The notes under the pieces are model-generated. The model searched no databases and was not told the DNA's origin. It was given only the letters and a program-made list of their open reading frames with translations. A program made the position numbers and the translations under genes. 5,931 nucleotides of DNA from the NCBI GenBank assembly GCA_905236545.1, contig CAJOQO010000025.1, positions 1-5,931 on the forward strand. The letters are read 5' to 3'. Below are positions 1-4,940 of the stretch, piece by piece. This DNA is from an uncultured Lachnospiraceae bacterium. Its GTDB lineage: Bacteria; Bacillota; Clostridia; Lachnospirales; Lachnospiraceae. Every line of letters starts with the position of its first letter. Within the stretch, counting starts at the first letter, position 1.

Positions 1-230
1 ATCTTTATCTGACGCGTCAGGCTTGCCTGTAAGCGGCAGTACAGACGGTTCACGGTCTGTGGGGAAGGGGCTGTGAATAGTAACTACTTACGACCACTTT
101 ACGACGGACACAGGGCTCAGGAGCGGAAGGCTTTTGGGGGGCGGAGCGAAAAAGCCCTGTGCCTTTTGCATGGCGGTCAGGGTGTAACTCGTGTTACACT
201 CGTAATTGGAAAGTGTTGAATACAGGGAAC
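1..230. other. Unassigned structured leader upstream of the aldolase gene
   Basis: No gene is recognised here, but the stretch is unusually rich in inverted repeats: a perfect 12-base palindrome at 9-20; a 4-bp GCTT/AAGC stem at 21-34; a 6-bp stem ACAGAC/GTCTGT at 41-60; a perfect 9-bp pair CACAGGGCT (109-117) with AGCCCTGTG (153-161); a competing 7-bp pair GGCTTTT (129-135) with AAAAGCC (150-156); and a 7-bp stem GTGTAAC/GTTACAC with a 4-base loop at 182-199. A frame open from 13 to a TGA at 217-219 could also be read as protein (68 codons, or 48 from a GTG at 73), but its GTG sits only 2 bases after a purine run. A second frame entering from the left edge stops at 74-76. It may be a structured RNA, the tail of an upstream gene or a remnant of a mobile element. 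No T-box or known riboswitch core was recognised. Confidence 0.4.
182..199 (+). repeat. Perfect 7-bp inverted repeat (hairpin) before the aldolase gene
   Basis: GTGTAAC at 182-188 and GTTACAC at 193-199 are exact reverse complements separated by the four bases TCGT. The stem can be lengthened by a G-T pair (181/200) and a G-C pair (180/201). No T-run follows, so it is not a typical terminator. It lies about 50 bases upstream of the start codon and could be an operator or an RNA hairpin in the leader. Confidence 0.5.
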
Positions 231-251
231 TGATCCGGAAAGGAGTATCCT

Positions 252-1316
252 ATGCTGTATTTTGCGTCAGACTATCAGGAAGGCGCTCATCCGTCCATCC
301 TGCAGAGACTGGCTGAAACAAACCTCGAAAAGCACCCGGGGTACGGGACGGATGAAATCTGCGCCTCGGCAGGAAAAAGAATCAGGGATGCCTGCGGCTG
401 CCCGGATGCCGGAGTATATTTTTTATCAGGCGGCACGCAGACAAACAAGATTGTCATCACTTCTCTCCTGCGTCCGTGGCAGGGCGTCATCTCCGCTGAT
501 ACCGGGCACATCAGCACACATGAGGCAGGGGCCATCGAAGAAGCCGGGCACAAGGTTCTCACGCTGCCGCACACGGAAGGAAAAATCGATGCGGAAGAGA
601 TCCGTGCGATGTGCGCCGCCTGGGAGGAGGACGCCAACCATGATCACACAGTGATGCCGGGAATGGTCTACCTTTCACAGCCGACCGAATATGGTACACT
701 CTACTCGCCCGAAGAACTGGAAGCCATACGAAGGGTCTGTGACAGGTTCGGTCTGAAGCTCTACATCGACGGGGCACGTCTTGCATACGCGCTTGCCGTC
801 CCGCATTCCCCCACGCTCCGGGATCTTGCCCGGCTGTGCGATGTATTCTATATCGGCGGAACAAAATGCGGAGCGCTGTTCGGAGAAGCTGTAGTGATCC
901 CTGATCCTGCTGCCCTCCCGCATTTCTTTACGGTGATCAAGCAGCATGGGGCTCTGCTGGCGAAGGGATGGGTCGCGGGAATTCAATTTGATGAACTGTT
1001 CCGCGACGGCCTCTACCTGAAGCTGGGGCAGAATGCGCTCGAAAAAGCGCACCGTATCCGGGACGTATTCCGGAGAGCCGGTTTTCAGACTGCGTTCGAC
1101 TCCCCCACCAATCAGGTCTTTCTGGTTCTCGAAGATAACGTATATGAGCGGCTGAGTTCCGTGATCAGCGTCAGCTTCTGGGAGAAAAAAAATGAGACGC
1201 ACACTGTGGTGCGTCTCGCCTCCAGCTGGGCAACCTCCGATGAGGAAGTCTCACAGCTGGAAAAACAGATCGATCTGTTATGCGCTTCTCCCACGACTGA
1301 AGTCACAGGAGTATAA
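252..1316 (+). CDS. ltaE: Threonine aldolase family protein (PLP-dependent beta-eliminating lyase family)
   Basis: A 354-residue cytosolic PLP enzyme, the usual length for low-specificity L-threonine/L-allo-threonine aldolases, which cleave threonine to glycine and acetaldehyde. Family marks visible in order: the N-terminal SDYQEGAHPSIL segment (6-17); the cofactor phosphate-binding region SGGTQTN (59-65); GHISTHEAGA (85-94), whose histidines and glutamate lie near the PLP ring; YIDGARL (171-177), with Asp173 expected to pair with the pyridine nitrogen and Arg176 also conserved; and GGTKCG (202-207), with Lys205 as the expected Schiff-base lysine. A C-terminal small domain follows, ending in the usual VVRLASSWAT segment (319-328). 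The start is supported by AAAGGAG at 239-245, six bases before ATG. Substrate preference between threonine isomers, or a phenylserine-type substrate, cannot be read from sequence. An A8 run and an antisense terminator lie in its 3' part. It converges on the secreted-protein gene. Confidence 0.9.
   Translation: MLYFASDYQEGAHPSILQRLAETNLEKHPGYGTDEICASAGKRIRDACGCPDAGVYFLSGGTQTNKIVITSLLRPWQGVISADTGHISTHEAGAIEEAGHKVLTLPHTEGKIDAEEIRAMCAAWEEDANHDHTVMPGMVYLSQPTEYGTLYSPEELEAIRRVCDRFGLKLYIDGARLAYALAVPHSPTLRDLARLCDVFYIGGTKCGALFGEAVVIPDPAALPHFFTVIKQHGALLAKGWVAGIQFDELFRDGLYLKLGQNALEKAHRIRDVFRRAGFQTAFDSPTNQVFLVLEDNVYERLSSVISVSFWEKKNETHTVVRLASSWATSDEEVSQLEKQIDLLCASPTTEVTGV
1185..1217 (-). terminator. Intrinsic terminator on the minus strand, inside the aldolase coding region
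   Basis: On the minus strand GAGACGCAC (1217-1209), a 6-base loop and GTGCGTCTC (1202-1194) form a perfect 9-bp GC-rich stem. One A (1193) and then eight T (1192-1185) follow. This is the best-formed Rho-independent terminator in the window by eye. It sits about 195 bases beyond the stop codon of the converging secreted-protein gene, so it probably ends that gene's read-through transcripts. On the plus strand the same bases encode aldolase residues around 311-322. Its in vivo activity is inferred. Confidence 0.65.
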
Positions 1317-1332
1317 AGATTCGGCCTTCAGC

Positions 1333-1371
1333 CCGGAGCTGCCCGTCTCCTTCGGCGGCCGGCAGCTCCGG
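1333..1371. repeat. Perfect 11-bp inverted repeat between convergent genes
   Basis: CCGGAGCTGCC (1333-1343) and GGCAGCTCCGG (1361-1371) are exact reverse complements with a 17-base loop, 17 bases after the aldolase stop codon. Such a stem between converging genes usually marks transcript 3' ends. No T-run follows it on the plus strand (CAAAACCGG), so as an aldolase terminator it is atypical. It may protect the 3' end or slow polymerase instead. Confidence 0.5.
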
Positions 1372-1372
1372 C

Positions 1373-1417
1373 AAAACCGGTTCGTACAATGACCGGCCAA
1401 AAACCTGTATTCAGGCT
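1373..1417 (-). terminator. Two weak tandem terminator-like hairpins after the secreted-protein gene
   Basis: Read on the minus strand, AGCCTG (1417-1412), a 4-base loop and CAGGTT (1407-1402) form a short stem, with one G-U pair, that overlaps the TGA stop codon (1413-1411); its T-run is 1403-1399. Next, CCGGT (1396-1392) pairs with ACCGG (1381-1377) and is followed by TTTT (1376-1373). Both stems are short and would be leaky, which fits the much stronger terminator further on at 1185-1217. Confidence 0.35.
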
Positions 1418-2955
1418 GCAGGATCCGCTTCCGTTTCCGCTGCAACCGCTCCGTTTACAGGAGCGCCTGCTTTTACAAGAGCATCCATCAGAACATCCAT
1501 CCTGAAGGAGCCGATCCAGGATTTCAGATCATCGATGCTGCCAATCTCAAGAACATTGTCCTTGTCGATCGGAGTGATGCTGTCATCCTCTGCCTCGCCT
1601 GCCCAGAACTCTGCCTGATAGAATACCTCATCATTGTACAGGTACTCAATTGTCCTGGCGTTATTCTCAAGCACATTGTATGCGACCTGAGCGGATACAT
1701 CTCCCGTTTCAAAGCGGAACGTACCGATCATGGAACCGTCTTCCATCAGCCGGGCAATGTCATAATCCTTCACCACTGCCTTCGCGGCACTCTCGCCGTT
1801 CACCAGCAGGTTTGCCTCCTCGTTGATCTTCCTATCCGCGCTGCTTCCCTGGCCTTCGATGCTGACTGTCATGCCAGGATCCATCCCGGCCATGTTCAGA
1901 AGAAACGCTCCGGGAACGGCCTCATAGACATGCTCTTCTCCATCCGCGATCGCCTTAAAGGAACACAGATCCATCTGGTTTCCATCCGCCCTGAGCGCAG
2001 CCTGCATTCCGACCGCGTTTCCGTCTTCGCTGCTCTGCAGCGTGAAGCTGATCCCGGGGATATTCGAAACGTCAAAGCTCCGGAGCGACTCGACCAGGCC
2101 CTGATACTGTTCCAGAAGGCCGTCTCCGGTAAGCTGGATGGTTCCGCCTGTAACCAGGCTCAGAAGTCCCAGTCCGTTCGACACTGCATCACTCTCAAGC
2201 ACGATGCCGACTACCGGATCTTCCTCCATCGCCGTAATCAGCCCCGAGATAACGTCTCCCATCTTTTCGGGAGGAATCGAATAGGTCACTGTGGCAACAT
2301 CAGCACTCTTGCCTCCAACCGTAAGAACATCCTCTCCGGTTTCCTGTACAAGATTGTTCATCACAGGCATGAGATAGCTCGACAGCTCCGCCTGCCAGAC
2401 TTCCACCGGAAGAGACGCAACCAGCTCCTGGACATCTCCGTAGATCTGAGAAACGGCTGCCGCTATCATCTGCGTCAGGGCACCGCTCATGGTATCCTGC
2501 TCGCCCGCGATCGCGCCGGTGGAAACATTCTCCATAAGCTCCTGCAGATTGAATGACACAGTCTGGTCAAAGAACTCCGGAATACTCAGGAAAAGCGTAC
2601 CGGACGCAGGATCCAGGGAAGCAAGTACGTGGAAAAGCGTCTCGTCATTCAGTCCGATGATCCCTTCCGCCTCCAGGGTTTCCTCCGCCGGGACGAGCTT
2701 TCCATAAAACGAACACTCCTTCAGCCATGACATGTCCGTCCCCTGCCCTTCATAGATCTTATAAAGCGCATCGCCGAACCGGACATCCAGAAAGCTGTCC
2801 AGCGCACTGGAAGGAAATGCTCCCACCTGGTTTTCGACAGGAACCTCCGCCGTCTGGGACTGCTCGGTCTCCGCGCCCGAAACAAGCGGTGCAGATGCCA
2901 GAGTCAATGCCATTCCCACAGCAAGAACACTTTGAGCCAGTTTTCTTTTACGCAT
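1411..2955 (-). CDS. Secreted protein of unknown function
   Basis: A 514-residue protein with a clear Sec signal peptide: positive MRKRK, hydrophobic core at about 7-24, and a probable cleavage after SGA (28). There is no lipobox, LPXTG motif or further membrane segment, so it is predicted to be released or loosely surface-held. The mature chain is acidic and carries two cysteines (Cys81, Cys331). It alternates beta-rich stretches (for example 76-86, 117-136, 207-226, 302-348, 408-450) with helical ones (138-203, 230-266). The overall style recalls Clostridia secreted proteins with two LolA-like or antiparallel-sheet halves, but I cannot name a family. The Ala/Glu-rich tail (494-514) looks disordered. 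The start is fixed by an AGGAGGT ribosome binding site (2968-2962) six bases before ATG. It has its own promoter overlapping the end of the upstream lipoprotein gene, 52 bases away. The two might act together at the cell surface, but that is inferred only from adjacency. Confidence 0.8.
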   Translation of the reverse strand: MRKRKLAQSVLAVGMALTLASAPLVSGAETEQSQTAEVPVENQVGAFPSSALDSFLDVRFGDALYKIYEGQGTDMSWLKECSFYGKLVPAEETLEAEGIIGLNDETLFHVLASLDPASGTLFLSIPEFFDQTVSFNLQELMENVSTGAIAGEQDTMSGALTQMIAAAVSQIYGDVQELVASLPVEVWQAELSSYLMPVMNNLVQETGEDVLTVGGKSADVATVTYSIPPEKMGDVISGLITAMEEDPVVGIVLESDAVSNGLGLLSLVTGGTIQLTGDGLLEQYQGLVESLRSFDVSNIPGISFTLQSSEDGNAVGMQAALRADGNQMDLCSFKAIADGEEHVYEAVPGAFLLNMAGMDPGMTVSIEGQGSSADRKINEEANLLVNGESAAKAVVKDYDIARLMEDGSMIGTFRFETGDVSAQVAYNVLENNARTIEYLYNDEVFYQAEFWAGEAEDDSITPIDKDNVLEIGSIDDLKSWIGSFRMDVLMDALVKAGAPVNGAVAAETEADPAA

Positions 2956-2992
2956 AGTAGTACCTCCTCATAAAAAACAATTACTTTGTGAT

Positions 2993-3021
2993 ATTGTACA
3001 CGATTTCTCATTCAACATCAA
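2993..3021 (-). promoter_or_regulatory. Sigma-A-type promoter for the secreted-protein gene
   Basis: On the minus strand, TTGATG (3021-3016) and TACAAT (2998-2993) are separated by exactly 17 bases and match the housekeeping -35 (4/6) and -10 (5/6) hexamers. The predicted start at about 2986 leaves a leader of roughly 30 bases that includes the AGGAGGT site. The -35 lies inside the last codons of the upstream lipoprotein gene, so the downstream gene can be transcribed alone as well as by read-through. Confidence 0.6.
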
Positions 3022-3850
3022 CAGCCGCGCCTTCGGCATCCGCGTCAATATATTCCTCATCCGTGAAGTCCTCCGACTCCTCATCTGATTCCTCATAGAG
3101 ATCCGGTGTCCCGCTGCTGTCTTCCGCTTCCCCATCATCGCCGGTATCAAGAACCCTGTAGTAGATTCCATTCATCGGAGACTGTTTCGCATCCTCGCCG
3201 TCAACCGATACGGCCAGCATATCGCCTGCTACATCAAAGGAAATCGAGTATCCGTCATCACCATAGTAAACCGCTGTGCTTCCATAGGCCTGTGCCGTGG
3301 CGCCGATCCCGCTGTTCGTAAACTGGAAACTGATCGCATTGTCGTTGAGAAGCGTGATCTGGACACGCTCACCGCCGTCACTGCGCTCAAAAGCTCCGGT
3401 GAAGGTCTCTGTCGCCGGTCCCGCACCCGTATCCGGCGCCCAGGCCTGTGCGGATGCATCCTCTATCGTCTGGGACTGTGCCTCATCCGGTACACTCTGC
3501 GCTCCCTGGTCAGCGGCCGGGGGCGTGGCTGCAGTTCCGCTGAGATTCTGCGTGGTCTGGCCGACAGCATTCTGCACTGTCCGGGCGGTGTCCGCCGATG
3601 CCTGGGAAGAAGATCCGGACGGATCCGGAGCGCTCTGCTGTGCTCCGCCTCCTGCCAGCGTACCGTCAGAGGTCACGCCGGTCACGGTGCTCTGTCCGAC
3701 ATTTCCGCCGGCGCCGGATGCACCCTGGGACGAAGACGCAATGTCCGCGCGGGTGCATCCGAACAGCATACAGCCGGAAAAAGCCAGAGCAGCTGCCAGA
3801 CTGATATATTTCCTGATCTTATATTTTCTAATCTGATAGGTTTTCTGCAT
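3008..3850 (-). CDS. Putative lipoprotein with a small beta-type domain and an acidic tail
   Basis: A 280-residue protein. The N-terminus is strongly basic (RKYKIRKY, 8-15), followed by a hydrophobic segment and a lipobox-like LFGC with Cys32 as the probable lipidated residue; FSGC at Cys27 is the weaker alternative. Residues 33-145 form a low-complexity Ser/Gln/Ala/Gly/Thr linker. Residues about 148-233 form one compact beta-rich domain, starting TFTGAFERSDGGERVQITL and ending MNGIYYRVL. It reads like a small antiparallel barrel module used in Firmicute extracellular proteins. Residues 235-280 are almost wholly Asp/Glu. The likely place is the outer face of the membrane; the function is unknown, and the acidic tail might bind cations or wall polymers (inference). 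The ribosome binding site AGGAG (3865-3861) is 10 bases from ATG, slightly long. It lies upstream of, and on the same strand as, the secreted-protein gene. Confidence 0.75.
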   Translation of the reverse strand: MQKTYQIRKYKIRKYISLAAALAFSGCMLFGCTRADIASSSQGASGAGGNVGQSTVTGVTSDGTLAGGGAQQSAPDPSGSSSQASADTARTVQNAVGQTTQNLSGTAATPPAADQGAQSVPDEAQSQTIEDASAQAWAPDTGAGPATETFTGAFERSDGGERVQITLLNDNAISFQFTNSGIGATAQAYGSTAVYYGDDGYSISFDVAGDMLAVSVDGEDAKQSPMNGIYYRVLDTGDDGEAEDSSGTPDLYEESDEESEDFTDEEYIDADAEGAAVDVE

Positions 3851-3873
3851 AGGTAATACTCTCCTGTAATCTT

Positions 3874-3882
3874 ATGATATCA
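3874..3882 (-). promoter_or_regulatory. Possible extended -10 promoter for the lipoprotein gene
   Basis: On the minus strand TG (3882-3881), one base, then TATCAT (3879-3874) form an extended -10 (TGnTATAAT type, 5/6). The -35 position (TTCCAT, 3902-3897) is poor, as is common with extended -10 promoters. The predicted transcript start falls within a few bases of the ribosome binding site, so the leader would be very short. This weakens the call. Confidence 0.3.
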
Positions 3883-3899
3883 CACCCTGTTTCCTCATG

Positions 3900-3928
3900 G
3901 AAAAAAGACAAAATGCCTGCAGGAGGCA
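3900..3928 (-). terminator. Probable terminator after the transposase-like gene
   Basis: On the minus strand TGCCT (3928-3924), a 5-base loop and AGGCA (3918-3914) make a short stem. It is followed by a T-rich tract with two interruptions (TTTTGTCTTTTTT, 3913-3901). It lies about 85 bases past the TAA of the transposase-like gene. The 5-bp stem is weak, though the T-tract is good. Confidence 0.4.
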
Positions 3929-4012
3929 CAATCCCGGACTTCGTTTCCTGCAAATCCGTGAGGCTTTACGGAGCCTATCATAACACACAGGCTTCCCCAT
4001 ACACCATAAGGT

Positions 4013-4672
4013 TTAATTAATATTTCCTTGTAAAACTGCAAGCGTGCACAGCCGCAGTGTCTCATACTCCCCATTCCGGATGCATTCCGGAACAGGATTG
4101 CGCAGCAGCACACCTCTGCTGTGATACTCTGCCAGAGTGTGTGCTGCCCTGGCATCAGACCTGGAAAGAAACTGCATGACCGGTTCCGTGTTCACCATCG
4201 GCCAGCGGTAAAACCCTCTGTAGGAGTTATAGCTTGTCCACCAGTAGTCCTGAGCGCTGATCGTATACCCCTCCGAAAGCGGAGTCAGATGAATGTACCT
4301 CAGAACAGACACTGCATCCTGCTCGCACTCCATTCTGACCGTCTTCACCCGGAAGACGGTCTCAGACGGAAGGATTCCTTTCTCACCGTTCAGTTCCATT
4401 CCCCTTTCATAGTGCTCCAGAGCAGCCGAAAGCATCTTCATCAGCGTCCTGCGCCGGACATCCGTCCCGCCCGCAAGCAGCCGGATCCTGTCGTCCAGCA
4501 CACAAAATGCGTAAAACTCAATCCGGAACAGGGTTCCGGCTTCTTCAAGAGAGGTCAGAAAGAGCTTCTTATCCCACTCTGCGGCCAGTACCTCCCGGCT
4601 CATCCTCATATCCAGATAGAATACCTGATGCGTCATCCTGTTCTGAGGCTTTATTATTTTATCTCCCACCAT
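4013..4672 (-). CDS. Y1/IS200-type (REP-associated) transposase-like protein lacking the HUH histidines
   Basis: A 219-residue protein that follows the Y1 transposase-like pattern of Firmicutes from end to end: an N-terminal strand THQVFYLDMRM (14-24, usually YHIMLRG); a helix and strand leading to FYAFCVLDDRIRLLAGG (53-69), the place where active relatives carry YAYxxMxNHVHLLI; then LRYIHLTPLSEGY (124-136) and DYWWTSYNSYRG (142-153), equivalent to RYIHxNPVKAGL and eYxWSSYxxY. In active enzymes the two histidines of HUH bind the metal; here they are Arg62 and Arg64, with Asp61 for the usual Asn. Tyr126 is at the likely nucleophile position. DNA cleavage is therefore unlikely, while DNA or RNA hairpin binding may persist (inference). 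The frame is intact, arguing against simple decay. Residues 171-219 show no recognised domain, and there is no DnaA-like helix-turn-helix. The start at 4672 has only a weak AGGAA site; a better AAGGAG (about 18 bases upstream) has no start codon suitably placed. Confidence 0.7.
   Translation of the reverse strand: MVGDKIIKPQNRMTHQVFYLDMRMSREVLAAEWDKKLFLTSLEEAGTLFRIEFYAFCVLDDRIRLLAGGTDVRRRTLMKMLSAALEHYERGMELNGEKGILPSETVFRVKTVRMECEQDAVSVLRYIHLTPLSEGYTISAQDYWWTSYNSYRGFYRWPMVNTEPVMQFLSRSDARAAHTLAEYHSRGVLLRNPVPECIRNGEYETLRLCTLAVLQGNIN
4337..4361. repeat. Perfect 10-bp inverted repeat inside the transposase-like gene
   Basis: GACCGTCTTC (4337-4346) and GAAGACGGTC (4352-4361) are exact reverse complements with a 5-base loop. 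They fall in codons for about residues 104-113 of the minus-strand gene. No T-run follows on either strand, so it is not an intrinsic terminator. It would form a stable hairpin in mRNA or single-stranded DNA. Confidence 0.5.
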
Positions 4673-4732
4673 ATTGTTCCTGTTGTATGACTCCTTTCTG
4701 CTGAATTCTCCACCCGTCAGATTATTCCGGCA

Positions 4733-4754
4733 GCCGCAGCCGTCCGGATGCGGC
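4733..4754. repeat. GC-rich hairpin in the leader of the transposase-like gene
   Basis: GCCGCA (4733-4738) and TGCGGC (4749-4754) form a perfect 6-bp stem around a 10-base loop that itself contains the palindrome TCCGGA. The stem can be extended with an A-A mismatch. It is located 61-82 bases upstream of the transposase-like start codon and immediately after the predicted transcript start. Its size and position are reminiscent of REP-type palindromes beside RAYT genes, but no second copy is visible in the window. Confidence 0.4.
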
Positions 4755-4761
4755 AGTGCCT

Positions 4762-4770
4762 ATTCTATCA
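4762..4770 (-). promoter_or_regulatory. Possible extended -10 promoter for the transposase-like gene
   Basis: On the minus strand TG (4770-4769), one base, then TAGAAT (4767-4762) form an extended -10 with 5/6 match. The -35 position (TATAAC, 4790-4785, 17-base spacer) is poor. The predicted start at about 4755 would place the GC-rich hairpin 4733-4754 at the very 5' end of the mRNA. Confidence 0.4.
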
Positions 4771-4791
4771 TAGAAAAATGAAAGGTTATAT

Positions 4792-4826
4792 CCATATTAT
4801 GCACATTAATCCGCTGCACAATATGG
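4792..4826. repeat. Imperfect inverted repeat in the capA-like/transposase-like gap
   Basis: CCATATT (4792-4798) and AATATGG (4820-4826) are exact reverse complements. After one mismatch the pairing continues with TGCA (4800-4803) against TGCA (4815-4818), leaving an 11-base loop. The left arm overlaps TTATGCACA (4797-4805), which fits the DnaA-box consensus, although a single box means little. It may be an operator or a hairpin; there is no T-run after it. Confidence 0.4.
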
Positions 4827-4840
4827 CATTTTCACAGTTA

Positions 4841-4894
4841 TACAAAGCAAACAGGCCGCGGGGCGACCGGCAGTGCCGACATCCCGCGACCTGT
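4841..4894 (-). terminator. Strong hairpin terminator after the capA-like gene
   Basis: On the minus strand ACAGGTCGCGGG (4894-4883) pairs along 12 positions, one of them T-G, with CCCGCGGCCTGT (4862-4851). The 20-base interior can itself fold through GGC/GCC pairs. A T-rich stretch, TTTGCTTTG, follows directly (from 4852 down to 4842). It begins about 46 bases beyond the TAG of the capA-like gene and separates that gene from the transposase-like gene downstream. Confidence 0.65.
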
Positions 4895-4911
4895 TTCGTG
4901 ATAATGCACAA

Positions 4912-4926
4912 TCCACAACCTGTGGA
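4912..4926. repeat. Small perfect hairpin just downstream of the capA-like stop
   Basis: TCCACA (4912-4917) and TGTGGA (4921-4926) pair perfectly around a 3-base loop, 15 bases after the capA-like stop codon on the minus strand. No T-run follows on either strand, so it probably adds to 3'-end structure rather than terminating alone. Confidence 0.4.
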
Positions 4927-4940
4927 CCGCCTCTCACCAG

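Larger units (their letters stand above)
4673..4940. other. Intergenic region dense with palindromes
   Basis: This 268-base gap between the capA-like and transposase-like genes holds no supportable gene. It carries, from right to left, a small hairpin (4912-4926), the capA-like terminator (4841-4894), an imperfect palindrome (4792-4826), an extended -10 (4762-4770) and a GC-rich hairpin (4733-4754), all listed separately. The octamer TGCACAAT occurs at 4815-4822 and 4905-4912, flanking the terminator hairpin. A plus-strand open frame here has no ribosome binding site or recognisable product. Confidence 0.5.

Noticed and set aside
1..76. C-terminal end of an IS605-type TnpB or another gene entering from the left edge
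   Set aside because: The 24-codon frame ending at 74-76 is too short and lacks any conserved motif; it cannot be assigned without upstream sequence.
100..251. T-box, glycine or other amino-acid riboswitch controlling the aldolase gene
   Set aside because: The stretch is structured, but I find no T-box AGGGTGGNACCGCG core, no glycine-riboswitch core and no terminator/antiterminator with a T-run before the start codon.
1185..1192. A8 run as a frameshift mutation in the aldolase gene
   Set aside because: The frame continues correctly into the conserved C-terminal VVRLASSWAT segment, so the gene is intact; transcriptional slippage here is possible but unsupported.
1930..2556. Plus-strand open frame of 208 codons inside the secreted-protein gene
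   Set aside because: It is antisense to a gene with a signal peptide, strong ribosome binding site and promoter. Its translation is rich in Arg/His/Ser as expected of a shadow frame and resembles no protein I know.
3297..3836. Plus-strand open frame of 179 codons antisense to the lipoprotein gene
   Set aside because: Its Ala/Pro/Val/Ser-rich composition simply mirrors the low-complexity linker on the other strand; there is no ribosome binding site.
3895..4155. Minus-strand open frame of 86 codons overlapping the end of the transposase-like gene
   Set aside because: It lies in another frame of a well-supported gene, runs through the terminator region and has no supporting start signal.
4797..4912. 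Replication origin or DnaA-box cluster (TTATGCACA at 4797, TAATGCACA at 4902)
   Set aside because: There is one consensus match and one near match, no cluster, no AT-rich unwinding element and no replication genes. The boxes are better seen as parts of palindromes.
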